The notes under the pieces: generated by a model
Database searches by the model: none
What the model was told of the DNA's origin: nothing
The model's input: the letters and a program-made list of their open reading frames with translations, nothing else
Position numbers and translations under genes: made by a program
Shown here: positions 55,401 through 64,000 of the stretch, piece by piece
Layout of the letters: each line of letters starts with the position of its first letter
Numbering within the stretch: the first letter of the stretch is position 1
Source of the DNA: Oscillospiraceae bacterium
GTDB taxonomy: Bacteria > Bacillota > Clostridia > Saccharofermentanales > Saccharofermentanaceae
DNA length: 64,000 nucleotides
Direction: 5' to 3'
NCBI GenBank assembly: GCA_900176545.1
Contig: FWXP01000001.1
Span: 310,001 to 374,000, forward strand

Positions 55401-56230
55401 TTAAGGCGGCTCCCGGCGTACTCAAGGGTGCTAAGCCCAGGGTCATCATCCCCGTAATGCCCGGTACAAACTGCGAGATAGATACAGCAAGGGCATTCGA
55501 GAGAGCAGGCGGTGAAGCTGATATCTTCGTTATCAGGAACCAGAACCAGCAGGATATCACTGATTCCCTTAAGACACTTGCCAAGAAGATCGGTGAGAGC
55601 AATATCGTTATGCTTCCCGGCGGATTCTCTGCAGGTGACGAACCCGAGGGTTCAGGTAAGTTCTTCGCTGCTGCCTTCAGGAATCAGTATGTTACTGAAG
55701 CAGTAAGAGACCTTCTCTTCCAGAGAGACGGACTCATGCTTGGTATCTGTAACGGATTCCAGTCACTTATCAAGCTCGGTCTTGTTCCTTACGGTGATAT
55801 CAAGGAGCTCTCATCCGATGATCCTACTCTTACATATAACAACATCGGACGTCACCAGAACTCCTATGTCGCTACACGTATCATGAGCAATAACAGCCCT
55901 TGGCTTACAGGCGTTAAGCCCGGCGAGATATACAATATCCCCATCTCTCACGGTGAGGGTAAGTTCGTAATCTCCGATGCTCAACTTAATGAACTCGTTA
56001 AGAACGGTCAGATAGCTACATGCTACGTAGACGACCTTGGCGTACCCGCTGCAGGCACAGAGTTCAACCCCAACGGCTCTGTTGCAGGTATCGAGGGTAT
56101 CCTTTCTCCCGACGGTAGGGTATTCGGTAAGATGGGTCACTCCGAGAGATATGATCCCGATCTTTGCAAGAACATCCCCGGTGAGAAGGATCAGAAGATC
56201 TTCGAATCAGGTATTGCTTACTTCCTGTAA
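52454..56230 (+). CDS. purL: Phosphoribosylformylglycinamidine synthase, single-chain form
   Basis: Fourth step of purine synthesis: FGAR plus glutamine and ATP to FGAM. 1258 residues, the large fused type rather than the PurS/PurQ/PurL three-part complex common in Gram-positive bacteria. Order: N-terminal PurS-like region, linker with DTYWSDHCRHTTF, two PurM-like ATPase halves (NETHNHPTEIEPFGGAATC; GGKDSMSGTF), and a C-terminal class I glutaminase with catalytic Cys in LGICNGFQ and PGGFSAGDE. The ribosome site is GGGAGAA. rsmA starts within its stop codon. Confidence 0.96.
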   Translation: MIVRRVLSEKKPDYAVEAKGILHDVTSDLDITTLTAVRVINRYDVSGITDEEYEEAKKVVFSEPPVDNVYDETIDLADSCYVLIIEALPGQYDQRADSAAQCVQFLTQKERPIVKTAKIVAFYGSLTEEQKTKIAGYLINPVEAREASADKPETLEDKYDIPTEVPTIEGFIDMDEASLYALRADMGLAMSDADIKFTQDFFKTQKRNPTVTEIRVLDTYWSDHCRHTTFLTELTDIKFEGDDELTADIKASYADYLKTREEVYGERISSKHICLMDVATMAMRKLKKDGKLQDLDESEEINACSIKIKIQVDGEDKDYIFMFKNETHNHPTEIEPFGGAATCLGGAIRDPLSGRSYVYQAMRVTGAGDPTVPVSMTLKGKLSQKKLVRTASAGYSAYGNQIGLATGQVDELYHPGYVAKRMEIGAVVGAAPAENIVRERPQAGDIVVLLGGRTGRDGIGGATGSSKAHDEKSVLTCGAEVQKGNPPTERKLQRLFRNPEVTKLIIRCNDFGAGGVSVAIGELADGLKINLDLVPKKYEGLDGTEIAISESQERMAVVVHPADLDKFMAAAAVENLEATVVAEVTEEPVMKMTWNDKTIVDLPRSFIDTNGAKQYAEVDVNSKTDSEYLDSVLPTYTPHDFKKSLTETLNTLEGCSRKGLGQKFDSTIGAASVIMPYGGKYQTSPEEGMAAKIPLDKGTTKNCSVMTYGFDPYYTEWNPYAGSYHAVVESLLKILCMGVDPLTARLTFQEYFERMSSKEAWGKPLMALLGAYQAQLDFGTASIGGKDSMSGTFNDIHVPPTLVSFAVGMTTADKLITATLTGPNQKLYYIKVARNGKGYYKKEHFLRVVKAVKELQSRGQLKNAAVVRSSGIAARVAQMCFGNSLGFTFSDEIDEKELFSRSLGTIILAISNDGNAVDKVEMVGGKYLGYTNNYGNFFHGENSCECGVAALRFEGKLEKIFPTFAESAKMPLTIAPVEVNKTFKAAPGVLKGAKPRVIIPVMPGTNCEIDTARAFERAGGEADIFVIRNQNQQDITDSLKTLAKKIGESNIVMLPGGFSAGDEPEGSGKFFAAAFRNQYVTEAVRDLLFQRDGLMLGICNGFQSLIKLGLVPYGDIKELSSDDPTLTYNNIGRHQNSYVATRIMSNNSPWLTGVKPGEIYNIPISHGEGKFVISDAQLNELVKNGQIATCYVDDLGVPAAGTEFNPNGSVAGIEGILSPDGRVFGKMGHSERYDPDLCKNIPGEKDQKIFESGIAYFL

Positions 56231-57021
56231 TGAATAAGGAAGACATTTTAAGATATATTGCAGACAATAAGATTCTGCCCGATAAGAACTTCGGGCAGAA
56301 TTTTCTCTGTGATGAAGATATTATCGACACTATCGTAGAGCTGTCAGGTGCTTCATCAGGATCCAAGGTAATAGAGATAGGTCCCGGATGCGGTGCTCTT
56401 ACCGACAGATTTGTCGCTATGGGAACAAGGATCACGGCGGTTGAGATAGATAAGAGGCTCAATGAGCATCTTAAGACACGTTTTGAAGGTGAAGATATCG
56501 ATATCATCTGCAGTGATTACCTTAAGCTCAAGGATTACGAAGAAAGTTCATTTGAGTATGCAGTAAGCAATATCCCTTACTATGTGATGACCCCTATAAT
56601 GATCAAGCTCATGACAGATCTTACTTCATGTAAGAAGATGACCTTTATGGTAGAAGAAGCAGCGATCTCAAGGATCATGGCGCAGCCCGGCTCAAAGCAA
56701 TACGGTCCTTTGGCGGTAATGTGTTCATGCTTCGGTAAGGTCTCAAAAGAGCTGATAGTGCCCAGGGCTGCATTTATCCCGCCTCCGCATACTACTTCCG
56801 CAGTTATTACACTCACAAGGAAAGAGGGGATACCCGGCACGGGATTTGCATCTTTTCTCGAAAAATGCTTTTCGCAGAGAAGAAAGAAGCTGACGAACTC
56901 TTTCCCCGAGCTCAAGCCTTTGATCACTTCTATGGGCCTTAGGGACGATATAAGAGCAGAGGCTGTGACTCCCGAAGAGTACAGAGATATCTTTATTAAT
57001 TACACTTCATCTTTGATATAA
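56230..57021 (+). CDS. rsmA: 16S rRNA dimethyladenosine transferase
   Basis: KsgA/RsmA, dimethylates two adenosines in the 16S 3' stem-loop. 263 residues with KNFGQNFLCDEDII, SAM motif IEIGPGCGALT and catalytic NIPYY. Its ATG shares one base with the purL TAA, showing coupled translation. Confidence 0.95.
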   Translation: MNKEDILRYIADNKILPDKNFGQNFLCDEDIIDTIVELSGASSGSKVIEIGPGCGALTDRFVAMGTRITAVEIDKRLNEHLKTRFEGEDIDIICSDYLKLKDYEESSFEYAVSNIPYYVMTPIMIKLMTDLTSCKKMTFMVEEAAISRIMAQPGSKQYGPLAVMCSCFGKVSKELIVPRAAFIPPPHTTSAVITLTRKEGIPGTGFASFLEKCFSQRRKKLTNSFPELKPLITSMGLRDDIRAEAVTPEEYRDIFINYTSSLI

Positions 57022-57055
57022 TGTTTATATTCTCGAAGATCAAAGGTCGGTTTCT

Positions 57056-57628
57056 ATGAAGAAGAGCAATACCAGTAACATGTTCCAAAGATATTCCGAG
57101 GCGTCCACGAGAAAGAGACGTCTTGCTAAGGATGATCTGCCTCTTATGGCTACATATGAGCAGCGCTATAAGGGACCGAGTATGGCACGTGAATTTACTG
57201 AGCAGAAGCCTTTACAGACCTTGGACGAGAAGATCGAAGCCAGAAAGACCTTATCTATGCCTAAGACGGACGATGCTCCCAAACGCGTTTCCGTTGAGAT
57301 AGGCGGACATAATTACCTTCTCGGCTCAACCGATAATATGAGCGAAGCCAGGATCAGAAGGGTAGCCAATACGGTCAATTCGATCCTCGGAGATGCTAAG
57401 GAATCCAACCCGGGGCTTATGACAAATAAGATAACAACACTAGCACTTCTTGATGCATGTGATAAGCTCATAACTCTGCAGGACGAGAACAGTAATATGA
57501 AGACAGAGCTCATGTATCTGCAGCAGAAATTGTCTCTGGAAGAGAAGGCTCATATAAGTGAGCCCACACCTATGGAACAGTTGGCATCAGAGATCGAAGA
57601 AAGAACGGAAGGCAAAAAATCCACATGA
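57056..57628 (+). CDS. zapA: ZapA-like cell division protein with N-terminal extension
   Basis: 190 residues. Residues about 80-165 match ZapA, which bundles FtsZ: VSVEIGGHNYLLGSTDN, RIRRVANTVNSIL, then a coiled coil (LLDACDKLITLQDENSNM ... LQQKLSLEEK). The first about 80 residues are a basic, probably disordered extension not found in short ZapA proteins (about 90-110 residues). Overlaps the next gene by 4 bp (ATGA). zapA beside a U32 peptidase gene is common in Clostridia. Confidence 0.85.
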   Translation: MKKSNTSNMFQRYSEASTRKRRLAKDDLPLMATYEQRYKGPSMAREFTEQKPLQTLDEKIEARKTLSMPKTDDAPKRVSVEIGGHNYLLGSTDNMSEARIRRVANTVNSILGDAKESNPGLMTNKITTLALLDACDKLITLQDENSNMKTELMYLQQKLSLEEKAHISEPTPMEQLASEIEERTEGKKST

Positions 57629-59964
57629 ACAGAATAGAACTCCTTGCACCCGCAGGATCATTACCTATATTGAAAGCAGCAGTAGACAGCGGCGCTGATG
57701 CCGTTTATTGCGGCGTGAATCTTTATAATGCAAGGATCAACGCGGACAACCTTACCATGGATGATCTTATGGAAGGTTGTATATATGCTCACAGAAGGAG
57801 CACTCGTGTCTATCTGACTCTCAATACGCTCATCAACGACGAAGAGCTCCCTGAGGCATGTGAACTGGCACAAAATGCATATAACCTCGGTGTAGACGCC
57901 ATTCTCGTGCAGGATATCGGTCTTGCCACGATGATCCATGACAAGTATCCCCAGATACCTTTACATGCGAGCACACAGATGAATGTATATTCGCCTGATG
58001 ACTATATGAGATTAGCCGAGATGGGATTTACAAGAGCAGTACTTCCCAGAGAGCTTACGCTCGATGAGATCAGGACCAGAGTAAGGACATCTTCAAGATG
58101 CGGAATAGACCTTGAAGTATTCGCACATGGTGCTGTTTGCGTATGCTATTCAGGTCTTTGTCTCTTCAGCTCGATGAACAAGAGCGGTACAAGGAGCGGC
58201 AACAGAGGACTTTGTGCCCAGCCCTGCAGGCAGGAATATAAGCTCTTAGCTTCAGGTAATACGGTCAGGAGCGGTCACCTTCTGTCTCCTAAGGACAGAT
58301 GCGTTATTCCATATCTTTCAGAACTCATATCTTCCGGCATAGCATCCTTGAAGATAGAGGGAAGGATGAGAGACGAATCATATGTATCCGCTACGGTCCA
58401 CGCTTATAGAGTGCTTATAGACGCATACTATGACGGTATCCTTGACGAAGAACTGATAAAGAGCGTCAATGACAGCCTCCTTGTCAGCTTCAACAGAGGC
58501 GGAAGCTTTACATCTCAGTCCCTTGGCGGTAAGAAGCCCGATAATCTCCTGTCAGGAGAATTCGTTGGAAAATACGGCCTTAAGATAGGAAAGATATCAT
58601 CTTCGGATCCTAAGAAGGGTACTATTACCGTAAGAACGGGCAACAGTTCTCTTATTCCTGCAAAAGGAGATTATATCTCTATTAGGAACAAGAAGGGTGA
58701 AGTGGCATCTTTCCCTGTCGGCAAGATACATGAAGCACCGGGAAGCGTTACATTGAAGGGACTTCACCCCGATATGATAAAGTCCCTTGAGAAGGAACTA
58801 AGCGTCTTCCTTATGAGTCACGATTTTGTAGGATCGAAGTCCGCAAAGCGCAAGACTAAGATAAACATCTCCGTTGATACATCAGAAGCAGGTATTTTCA
58901 AGGCTGACGCTCGTGTTTGTGACGGTATCTTCCGCGAAGTATTCGCTTCAGTCTCAGAGCCTCTTGACTCATCTTACGAAGGCAATCCTTTGTCCATGGA
59001 CAGGATCGAGAAGCAGATGAGAAAGACAGGAGATACGCCTTTTGAAGTAAACGAATTCTTTGTAACGTCAGGCTCCGGAGAAGTATCCTGCGCCGTAAGC
59101 CTTATAAACGATATCAGAAGACAGCTTACCGATTCTCTTATATCCGAGATCGATTTTGAGGCGTCACATAATGCCGGAAGCAATTACGATATGTTTTCCG
59201 AGGACGATGAGGCGCGCATCTCAGAAGGAGAGGGAAAGGTCGAGACTCTTTACTATTTTCCTTCATTTGCGACCATCAAAGGTGACTTAAGAAGAGATAC
59301 GGATATGTATGCTTTCTCCTTGTATGACCTTTCTTTCGGAAAGTTCAGGAACAAGATAGTTGACTTTATAAGATCCTCTGATACGAAGCTCGTTGCCGTA
59401 GTACCGGATCTTATACATGACAGTACGAAGAAGAAATTTGAAGATACACTTAAGAAAGTCAAAGACGAGCTCAAAGACAGGTTCATTGCCGTTATGGACA
59501 GCGACCATCTCTCAGAAGGATCGTTGTATAAAGAGCTTGGTCTTATGCACTTTATCTCCGCCGGCGCTAACACATATAATGCAGCTACATATAAGAAGAT
59601 CTCATCCTATTCCGATGCAGTGGCTATGTCCTATGAGATATCGTCAGATACGGCTTACGAGATACTTTCTTCCAATAATGTCGAAGGCAAGACGGTCCTT
59701 CTTCACGGAAGCGGTTCTATCCCGTGGATGCAGTCTGATTTCTGCGCAGTAGGCAACAACAAGAAAGACTGCAGGATGTGCCTCGAAAGAGATGTCTTCG
59801 TACTGGATCAGGGAGAGCAGGAGAAGGAATGCAGACTGGTAACAAGACCTATGGATCATACGTCATCTATTTATGGTCCTGCTAAGTTTACTTACGATGA
59901 CAGCGATGCCGAAAGGATCGCAGGACTCGGAGCAAACGTGATATTGTGCTTTACCGAAGTATAA
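57625..59964 (+). CDS. Peptidase U32 family protein (RlhA/YhbU-like), long form
   Basis: 779 residues. N-terminal U32 TIM-barrel-like domain with ELLAPAGSLPILKAAVDSGAD and the family signature HGAVCVCYSGLCLFSSMN, then GNRGLCAQPCR with the Cys cluster typical of members that act in RNA hydroxylation (RlhA, TrhP), followed by a DUF3656-like middle and a C-terminal barrel half ending in CRMCLERD. Although named peptidases, characterised relatives hydroxylate rRNA or tRNA; which applies here cannot be told from sequence. Confidence 0.88.
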   Translation: MNRIELLAPAGSLPILKAAVDSGADAVYCGVNLYNARINADNLTMDDLMEGCIYAHRRSTRVYLTLNTLINDEELPEACELAQNAYNLGVDAILVQDIGLATMIHDKYPQIPLHASTQMNVYSPDDYMRLAEMGFTRAVLPRELTLDEIRTRVRTSSRCGIDLEVFAHGAVCVCYSGLCLFSSMNKSGTRSGNRGLCAQPCRQEYKLLASGNTVRSGHLLSPKDRCVIPYLSELISSGIASLKIEGRMRDESYVSATVHAYRVLIDAYYDGILDEELIKSVNDSLLVSFNRGGSFTSQSLGGKKPDNLLSGEFVGKYGLKIGKISSSDPKKGTITVRTGNSSLIPAKGDYISIRNKKGEVASFPVGKIHEAPGSVTLKGLHPDMIKSLEKELSVFLMSHDFVGSKSAKRKTKINISVDTSEAGIFKADARVCDGIFREVFASVSEPLDSSYEGNPLSMDRIEKQMRKTGDTPFEVNEFFVTSGSGEVSCAVSLINDIRRQLTDSLISEIDFEASHNAGSNYDMFSEDDEARISEGEGKVETLYYFPSFATIKGDLRRDTDMYAFSLYDLSFGKFRNKIVDFIRSSDTKLVAVVPDLIHDSTKKKFEDTLKKVKDELKDRFIAVMDSDHLSEGSLYKELGLMHFISAGANTYNAATYKKISSYSDAVAMSYEISSDTAYEILSSNNVEGKTVLLHGSGSIPWMQSDFCAVGNNKKDCRMCLERDVFVLDQGEQEKECRLVTRPMDHTSSIYGPAKFTYDDSDAERIAGLGANVILCFTEV

Positions 59965-59979
59965 CAGGAGGCTTGGAAT

Positions 59980-60474
59980 ATGGTCGATATCAAGATCGAA
60001 AAGTGCAGGGAAGATGCAGTTCTCCCTACATATGCAAATGACGGTGACGCCGGAATGGATCTGTACAGCTGTGCAGATATCATCGTTAAGCCCGGAGAGA
60101 GCGTACTTGTTCCTACGGGACTTAAGATGGCTATACCTTACGGATACGAAGTACAGATAAGACCCAGGAGCGGTATCTCTTATAAGACTCCCTTAAGAGT
60201 ACCGAATTCACCCGGAACAATAGATTGCGGCTACAGAGATGAAGTCAATGTCATTATCTACAATGCTTCTATGAGAGAAGACGCATCAGAAGGATTACCT
60301 TTCACATTGAACGATAAGGGCTGTAAGCACGGTACTTATATCATCAGGAAGGGTGACCGCGTAGCTCAGATGGTACCTGCCAAGGTCGAATATGCGACTC
60401 TTTCGGAAGTGCCTTCAGTAAAGGATATCGGAAGCGACAGAGGCGGCGGATTCGGTTCTTCCGGAGTCCGCTAA
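59980..60474 (+). CDS. dut: dUTP diphosphatase
   Basis: Hydrolyses dUTP to dUMP, keeping uracil out of DNA. 164 residues, trimeric type. All five motifs are present: DAGMDLYS, PRSGIS, GTIDCGYRDEV, GDRVAQMV and RGGGFGSSGVR. Between motifs 3 and 4 is an insertion of roughly 20 residues (MREDASEGLPFTLNDKGCKH region). The ATG follows GGAGG, 15 bp after the U32 gene. Confidence 0.93.
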   Translation: MVDIKIEKCREDAVLPTYANDGDAGMDLYSCADIIVKPGESVLVPTGLKMAIPYGYEVQIRPRSGISYKTPLRVPNSPGTIDCGYRDEVNVIIYNASMREDASEGLPFTLNDKGCKHGTYIIRKGDRVAQMVPAKVEYATLSEVPSVKDIGSDRGGGFGSSGVR

Positions 60475-60545
60475 GGGTAGAAAAAAGAGCATGTAAATGC
60501 TAAAATGATTTGGTTGTTTAATATTCTGGTGAAGGGAGAGCCGTT

Positions 60546-61523
60546 ATGCTTGAGATATATCAGTCACAAGAAACAAAGCATACCGCTTCCCGACATATTT
60601 ACAGAGTAGAAGAGATAGAGGAAATCAAGGATGATTGCTGGATCAACCTCTATTCTCCAACAGAATCAGAGATAGCCAAAGTTGAGAATGAACTGTCTAT
60701 ACCCCAGGAATTCCTGAGGTATCCTTTGGATGAAGAAGAGAGGCCTCGTATCGACTTTGATGACGACACCGGAATAGTTCTTGTCATCATCGACGTACCT
60801 TATACCAGAAGAGATAACAATATCATCAAGTATGAGACTACGCCTCTCGGTATCATATTAGCTGATAAGCATATCGTTACCGTATCCTTAAGGCAGACCC
60901 AGATCCTCGATCATTTTATCGATAACAGGATCAAGGATCTCTATCTCGCTTACAGAACAAGGTTTACCATTCAGATCCTCTTTGCCGTAGCAAGAGAATA
61001 CTTGAGACTGTTGCGTTTCATCGATAAGACATTGGAGGTCGCCGAGAGCGAGCTTGCCAAGGAGATCAGTAACAATCAGTTATATAAGCTCCTCGAATTG
61101 AGCAAATCCCTCGTTTACTTCGCAACATCGTTGAAATCTAACGAAGCCGTGCTCGAGAAGCTCATGAGAGGAAGGATCATCAAGCTCTATGATGAGGACG
61201 AGGATCTTCTTGAGGACGTCGTCATCGAGTATAAGCAGGCTCATGAGATGGCCGATATCTATTCCAACATCGTCAGCAGTACGATGGACGCCTATGCATC
61301 CATAATCAATAATAATGTTAATGACATAATGAAGATCTTGGCTGCCGCTACCATCTGTCTTACCATGCCTGACCTTATCGGATGCTTCTTCGGTCAGAAC
61401 TGCCCCATGCCTTGGGACGCTGAATTTGCATCTAATCCTATTCCTTTCTTTGCTCTGCTGGCGGGCTGCATCGCAAGCGGTGTCATAAGCTGGTTCGTTC
61501 TCAAGAAGAAGAGGATGCTTTAA
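60546..61523 (+). CDS. CorA-family divalent metal transporter, GQN variant
   Basis: 325 residues: a large cytoplasmic domain, long pore helix and two C-terminal membrane helices (about 262-282 and 299-318) joined by a short loop, ending KKKRML as usual. The signature loop normally GMN reads GQN (283-285, FFGQNCPMP). CorA proteins pass Mg2+ or Co2+/Ni2+; the GMN loop forms the outer selectivity site. The ATG follows GGGAGAG. The gene sits between dut and a hydrolase-like gene in one direction. Confidence 0.85.
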   Translation: MLEIYQSQETKHTASRHIYRVEEIEEIKDDCWINLYSPTESEIAKVENELSIPQEFLRYPLDEEERPRIDFDDDTGIVLVIIDVPYTRRDNNIIKYETTPLGIILADKHIVTVSLRQTQILDHFIDNRIKDLYLAYRTRFTIQILFAVAREYLRLLRFIDKTLEVAESELAKEISNNQLYKLLELSKSLVYFATSLKSNEAVLEKLMRGRIIKLYDEDEDLLEDVVIEYKQAHEMADIYSNIVSSTMDAYASIINNNVNDIMKILAAATICLTMPDLIGCFFGQNCPMPWDAEFASNPIPFFALLAGCIASGVISWFVLKKKRML

Positions 61524-61541
61524 TAAGAGGAATATCATAAT

Positions 61542-62576
61542 ATGAGCAAAGGTTTTTCCGGCGTTGACTTTGAGAATAAGATGGCGGGACACGGTAACAG
61601 GTTCATAGTCAGAAGTGCTCTGGTCCTGAGTATCATTGCCGTACTTCTTGTCTTTATGATCGTACTTACGGTCTTAAGTTCCAATCATCTCATGAATATC
61701 GAAGCAACACAGGTATCTAATGTACCTTCCAACATTTTGCCGTCCTATTCGACGTGCAGCTTCGAATCTTTTGATAAGCAGACAACTCTCTCCGGATGGT
61801 TCTTTAAGTGCGATGATCCTATCACAACGATAATAGTAGTCCACAACTCCGGATCCAACAGGTTGCCATTCGGTGTAAATATGATCGATATGATCGAGAT
61901 GTGGCTGGCAAATGACTACAACGTTTTCATGTTCGATCTTCGTAATTCCGGAGATTCCGAAGGTGATATAACAGGTTACGGTTATCTTGAATGGAATGAC
62001 GTATTAGGCGCGATAGCACAGGTTAAGTCCATATCTGTCACGACAGACGTTGTACTTTACGGGATCGGTACAGGAACTACGGCCTGCATAATGGCTTACG
62101 ATACGCTTCCTGCGGCAGATATGACCGAATCCGAATTATCTGATTATCCTCAGGATGTCCTGGATCTCGGATTTGATCAGTCGTACATAAAGGGCATGAT
62201 ATTCGATTCGCCGGCAAAGAATTCAGATGACTATATCAGTCCCGCGGTACGTCAGAACGAGTTCCTTGGATCTCTTACAGCAGGGCTCGTACCTTATGCC
62301 ATAAGAGTATCAACCGGTATATCAGAACCCGTAAATCTTGCAGCTGAGATATCAAGATTACCGGTTCCAGTATGCATTATATACGGCGGTCACGATACAT
62401 ATATAGGTGCAGAGAAGATATCTCAGATAGTAGATGAGAGGAACAGGCTCAATTCCAGTATCACTGTCTCTCAGATGATCCCGGGTGCAGGTTACCTGGA
62501 ATCTTTCAAGGTTGGTAAGGAGACATATATGGATACGATATTAAGATACCTGCAGACTTACTTTATAAAGGGGTAA
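61542..62576 (+). CDS. Membrane-anchored alpha/beta-hydrolase-like protein lacking the nucleophile
   Basis: 344 residues: a cytoplasmic N-terminus, one membrane helix (about 24-46) and an extracellular alpha/beta-hydrolase fold of the YfhR/BEM46-like group (TTLSGWFF, IIVVHNSGSNR, NVFMFDLRNSGDSEGD). The nucleophile elbow, usually GxSxG, reads GIGTG (174-178), so Ser is Gly176. A later Asp/His pair is possible (IYGGHDTYIG; the terminal His is not evident). Probably non-catalytic or using other chemistry. It starts 19 bp after corA and ends 2 bp before tsaD. Confidence 0.8.
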   Translation: MSKGFSGVDFENKMAGHGNRFIVRSALVLSIIAVLLVFMIVLTVLSSNHLMNIEATQVSNVPSNILPSYSTCSFESFDKQTTLSGWFFKCDDPITTIIVVHNSGSNRLPFGVNMIDMIEMWLANDYNVFMFDLRNSGDSEGDITGYGYLEWNDVLGAIAQVKSISVTTDVVLYGIGTGTTACIMAYDTLPAADMTESELSDYPQDVLDLGFDQSYIKGMIFDSPAKNSDDYISPAVRQNEFLGSLTAGLVPYAIRVSTGISEPVNLAAEISRLPVPVCIIYGGHDTYIGAEKISQIVDERNRLNSSITVSQMIPGAGYLESFKVGKETYMDTILRYLQTYFIKG

Positions 62577-62578
62577 AT

Positions 62579-63604
62579 ATGGATACCGATAAGGATATTT
62601 ACATATTGGGAATAGAATCCTCCTGCGATGAGACCGCTTGCTCGATCGTCAAGAACGGCAGGGAGATCGTAAGCAATATAATAGCATCACAGGCCGATTT
62701 TCACGAAGAATACGGTGGAGTAGTGCCTGAGCTTGCATCAAGGATGCATGTAGATGCCGTTTATCCCTGCATAGAAGATGCTCTTAAGAAAGCAGTCATG
62801 ACACTTAGTGATATCGATGCAGTTGCGGTAACATACGGTCCCGGTCTCGTAGGAGCACTACTGGTGGGCCTTTCCGCAGCGAAAGGCATATGTGCGGGAG
62901 CAGGACTTCCTCTTGTAGGCGTCAACCATCTCCACGGACATATATGCGCTAATTACTTAAGTTTTCCTGAATTAGAGCCGCCTTTTCTCTGCCTTTGCGT
63001 TAGCGGCGGTAATACACAGATCGTTGAAGTAACTTCATATACTGATCTTCGTATCCTCGGAAGGACAAGGGACGATGCCGCAGGTGAGGCAATAGATAAG
63101 ATCGCAAGAGTCATAGGACTCGGATACCCCGGCGGTCCTAAGATGGATAAGGCAGGGCAGGGAGGAGATATCACCAGATATTCTTTCTCTACCGCGCATC
63201 TGGGAGATTCGCTGGATTTCTCTTTCAGCGGTATAAAGACATCTGCACTTAATCTTATAAACGAGATGAAGATGAAGGGTGAAGAGATAGATATCAAGGA
63301 CTTTACTGCATCTTATCAGTATCATCTGGCAACTGTACTTTCCAAGAATACCATCAAGGCTTGTAAGCAGACCGGTATAAAGAAAGTCTGTCTCGCGGGC
63401 GGAGTGAGCGCAAATTCATTCCTCAGGGAAGTATTCGATAAAGAGAGCAGAAAGCACGGAATAGAACTTTACTATCCCAAGCTCGGACTTTGTACGGATA
63501 ATGCCGCAATGATTGCATCTGCGGGATATTTCGAGTATATTAACGGAACAAGGCACGGACTCGATCTTAATGCCGTACCTTCACTTAAGTTAGATAAAGG
63601 ATAA
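62579..63604 (+). CDS. tsaD: tRNA N6-adenosine threonylcarbamoyltransferase
   Basis: Transfers threonylcarbamoyl to A37 of ANN-decoding tRNAs with TsaB and TsaE. 341 residues, ASKHA fold: [16 protein letters not shown], the metal-binding VNHLHGHI (HxxxH), [10 protein letters not shown], and LAGGVSANS. Start 2 bp after the preceding stop; the ribosome site AAAGGGG lies in the end of that gene. Confidence 0.96.
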   Translation: MDTDKDIYILGIESSCDETACSIVKNGREIVSNIIASQADFHEEYGGVVPELASRMHVDAVYPCIEDALKKAVMTLSDIDAVAVTYGPGLVGALLVGLSAAKGICAGAGLPLVGVNHLHGHICANYLSFPELEPPFLCLCVSGGNTQIVEVTSYTDLRILGRTRDDAAGEAIDKIARVIGLGYPGGPKMDKAGQGGDITRYSFSTAHLGDSLDFSFSGIKTSALNLINEMKMKGEEIDIKDFTASYQYHLATVLSKNTIKACKQTGIKKVCLAGGVSANSFLREVFDKESRKHGIELYYPKLGLCTDNAAMIASAGYFEYINGTRHGLDLNAVPSLKLDKG

Positions 63605-63606
63605 AT

Positions 63607-64000
63607 ATGGCAATTACAAAGGGTATAAAGGTCATAGCCGAGAACAGAAAGGCTTTTCATGACTACTTTATAGAAGAAAAATACGAATGCGGCATCGTTC
63701 TTTCCGGTACTGAGGTCAAGAGTATGCGCCTCGGTAAGGTCAATCTCAAGGACAGTTATGTTTCCGTTAAAGAAGGCGAGATCTGGCTTATCGGAGTTCA
63801 TATAAGTCCTTACGAGATGGGTAACAGATTCAATCTCGATCCCATGCGTTCCAGGAAACTCCTTATGCATAAGAAGGAGATCATAAAGCTTTATTCCATC
63901 ACAAAGCAAGACGGACTTACGCTGGTACCGACAAAGTGCTATTTTAAAGATGGTAAGGTCAAGTTCGAGATAGGTCTTGCGAGAGGTAAGAAAAACTACG
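63607..64000 (+). CDS. smpB: SsrA-binding protein, 3' truncated by window edge
   Basis: Partner of tmRNA in ribosome rescue. The first 131 codons are present, starting 2 bp after tsa[21 protein letters not shown], the GTEVKSMR block, and [12 protein letters not shown], then [20 protein letters not shown] and ARGKKNY. Only the last 20-25 residues are missing. No tmRNA gene is within the window. Confidence 0.95.
   Translation, partial: MAITKGIKVIAENRKAFHDYFIEEKYECGIVLSGTEVKSMRLGKVNLKDSYVSVKEGEIWLIGVHISPYEMGNRFNLDPMRSRKLLMHKKEIIKLYSITKQDGLTLVPTKCYFKDGKVKFEIGLARGKKNY

Overview
The window reads as a chromosomal stretch of a Gram-positive, low-to-mid GC bacterium of the Bacillota, class Clostridia (rumen/gut type). 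The case rests on a leucine T-box leader, Firmicutes-style gene orders (ylxM-ffh-rpsP-khpA-rimM-trmD-rplS and miaB-mutS-mutL-miaA), a LexA with a Gram-positive type operator, LytR-CpsA-Psr and YerB-type envelope proteins, a sortase-anchor-like surface protein and a PPi-dependent phosphofructokinase. I cannot name a genus. Gene density is high. I see no tRNA or rRNA gene, CRISPR array, insertion sequence or prophage. The only gene-free stretch over 300 bp (4544-4868) holds the T-box leader. Both ends cut genes: an SDR dehydrogenase on the left and smpB on the right.

Layout. 1-10.8 kb: partial SDR, a very large LacI-like sensor/degenerate GGDEF/EAL protein with a C-terminal repeat domain, T-box-leuA-glf, three small uncharacterised genes, and a D,D-carboxypeptidase homologue lacking its catalytic SxxK. 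10.9-18 kb: miaB-mutS-mutL-miaA, translationally coupled tRNA modification and mismatch repair. 18.1-20.4 kb: lexA, and divergent from it, across a probable LexA operator, three orphan genes. 20.5-28.5 kb: gdhA, a thioester-domain adhesin, a YerB lipoprotein, an LCP ligase and a membrane PP2C-like pseudophosphatase with an external SH3 domain. 28.6-33.9 kb: aspartokinase, yqeG, yraN, aspT-purB. 34-39.3 kb: a diguanylate cyclase, then the SRP/ribosome operon. 39.4-44.2 kb: pfp, a duplicated promoter block, rdgB, a frameshifted membrane gene, pheB-hom. 44.3-52.3 kb: a long glutamine synthetase with a CmpB-like membrane protein, an orphan membrane protein, malic enzyme, an HTH-nucleotide sugar dehydrogenase fusion and a lipoprotein. 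52.4-64 kb: a long co-directional run purL-rsmA-zapA-U32 peptidase-dut-corA-hydrolase-tsaD-smpB.

Themes. Nitrogen and aspartate-family amino-acid metabolism recurs (gdhA, aspT, lysC, hom, glutamine synthetase, leuA). Several genes look like enzymes recruited to non-catalytic roles: the carboxypeptidase (TxxI instead of SxxK), the PP2C-like protein (metal-binding Asp residues gone), an alpha/beta-hydrolase (Gly at the nucleophile) and the degenerate GGDEF. The best candidates for undescribed biology are the GIG-repeat EAL protein, the pair of proteins at 7.7-9.4 kb that share a new C-terminal domain (one carrying a KptA-like N-lobe without the transferase lobe), the LexA-linked orphan cassette, and the membrane pseudophosphatase-SH3 protein beside the LCP ligase. 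All family assignments are from reading the translations; no database search was run.
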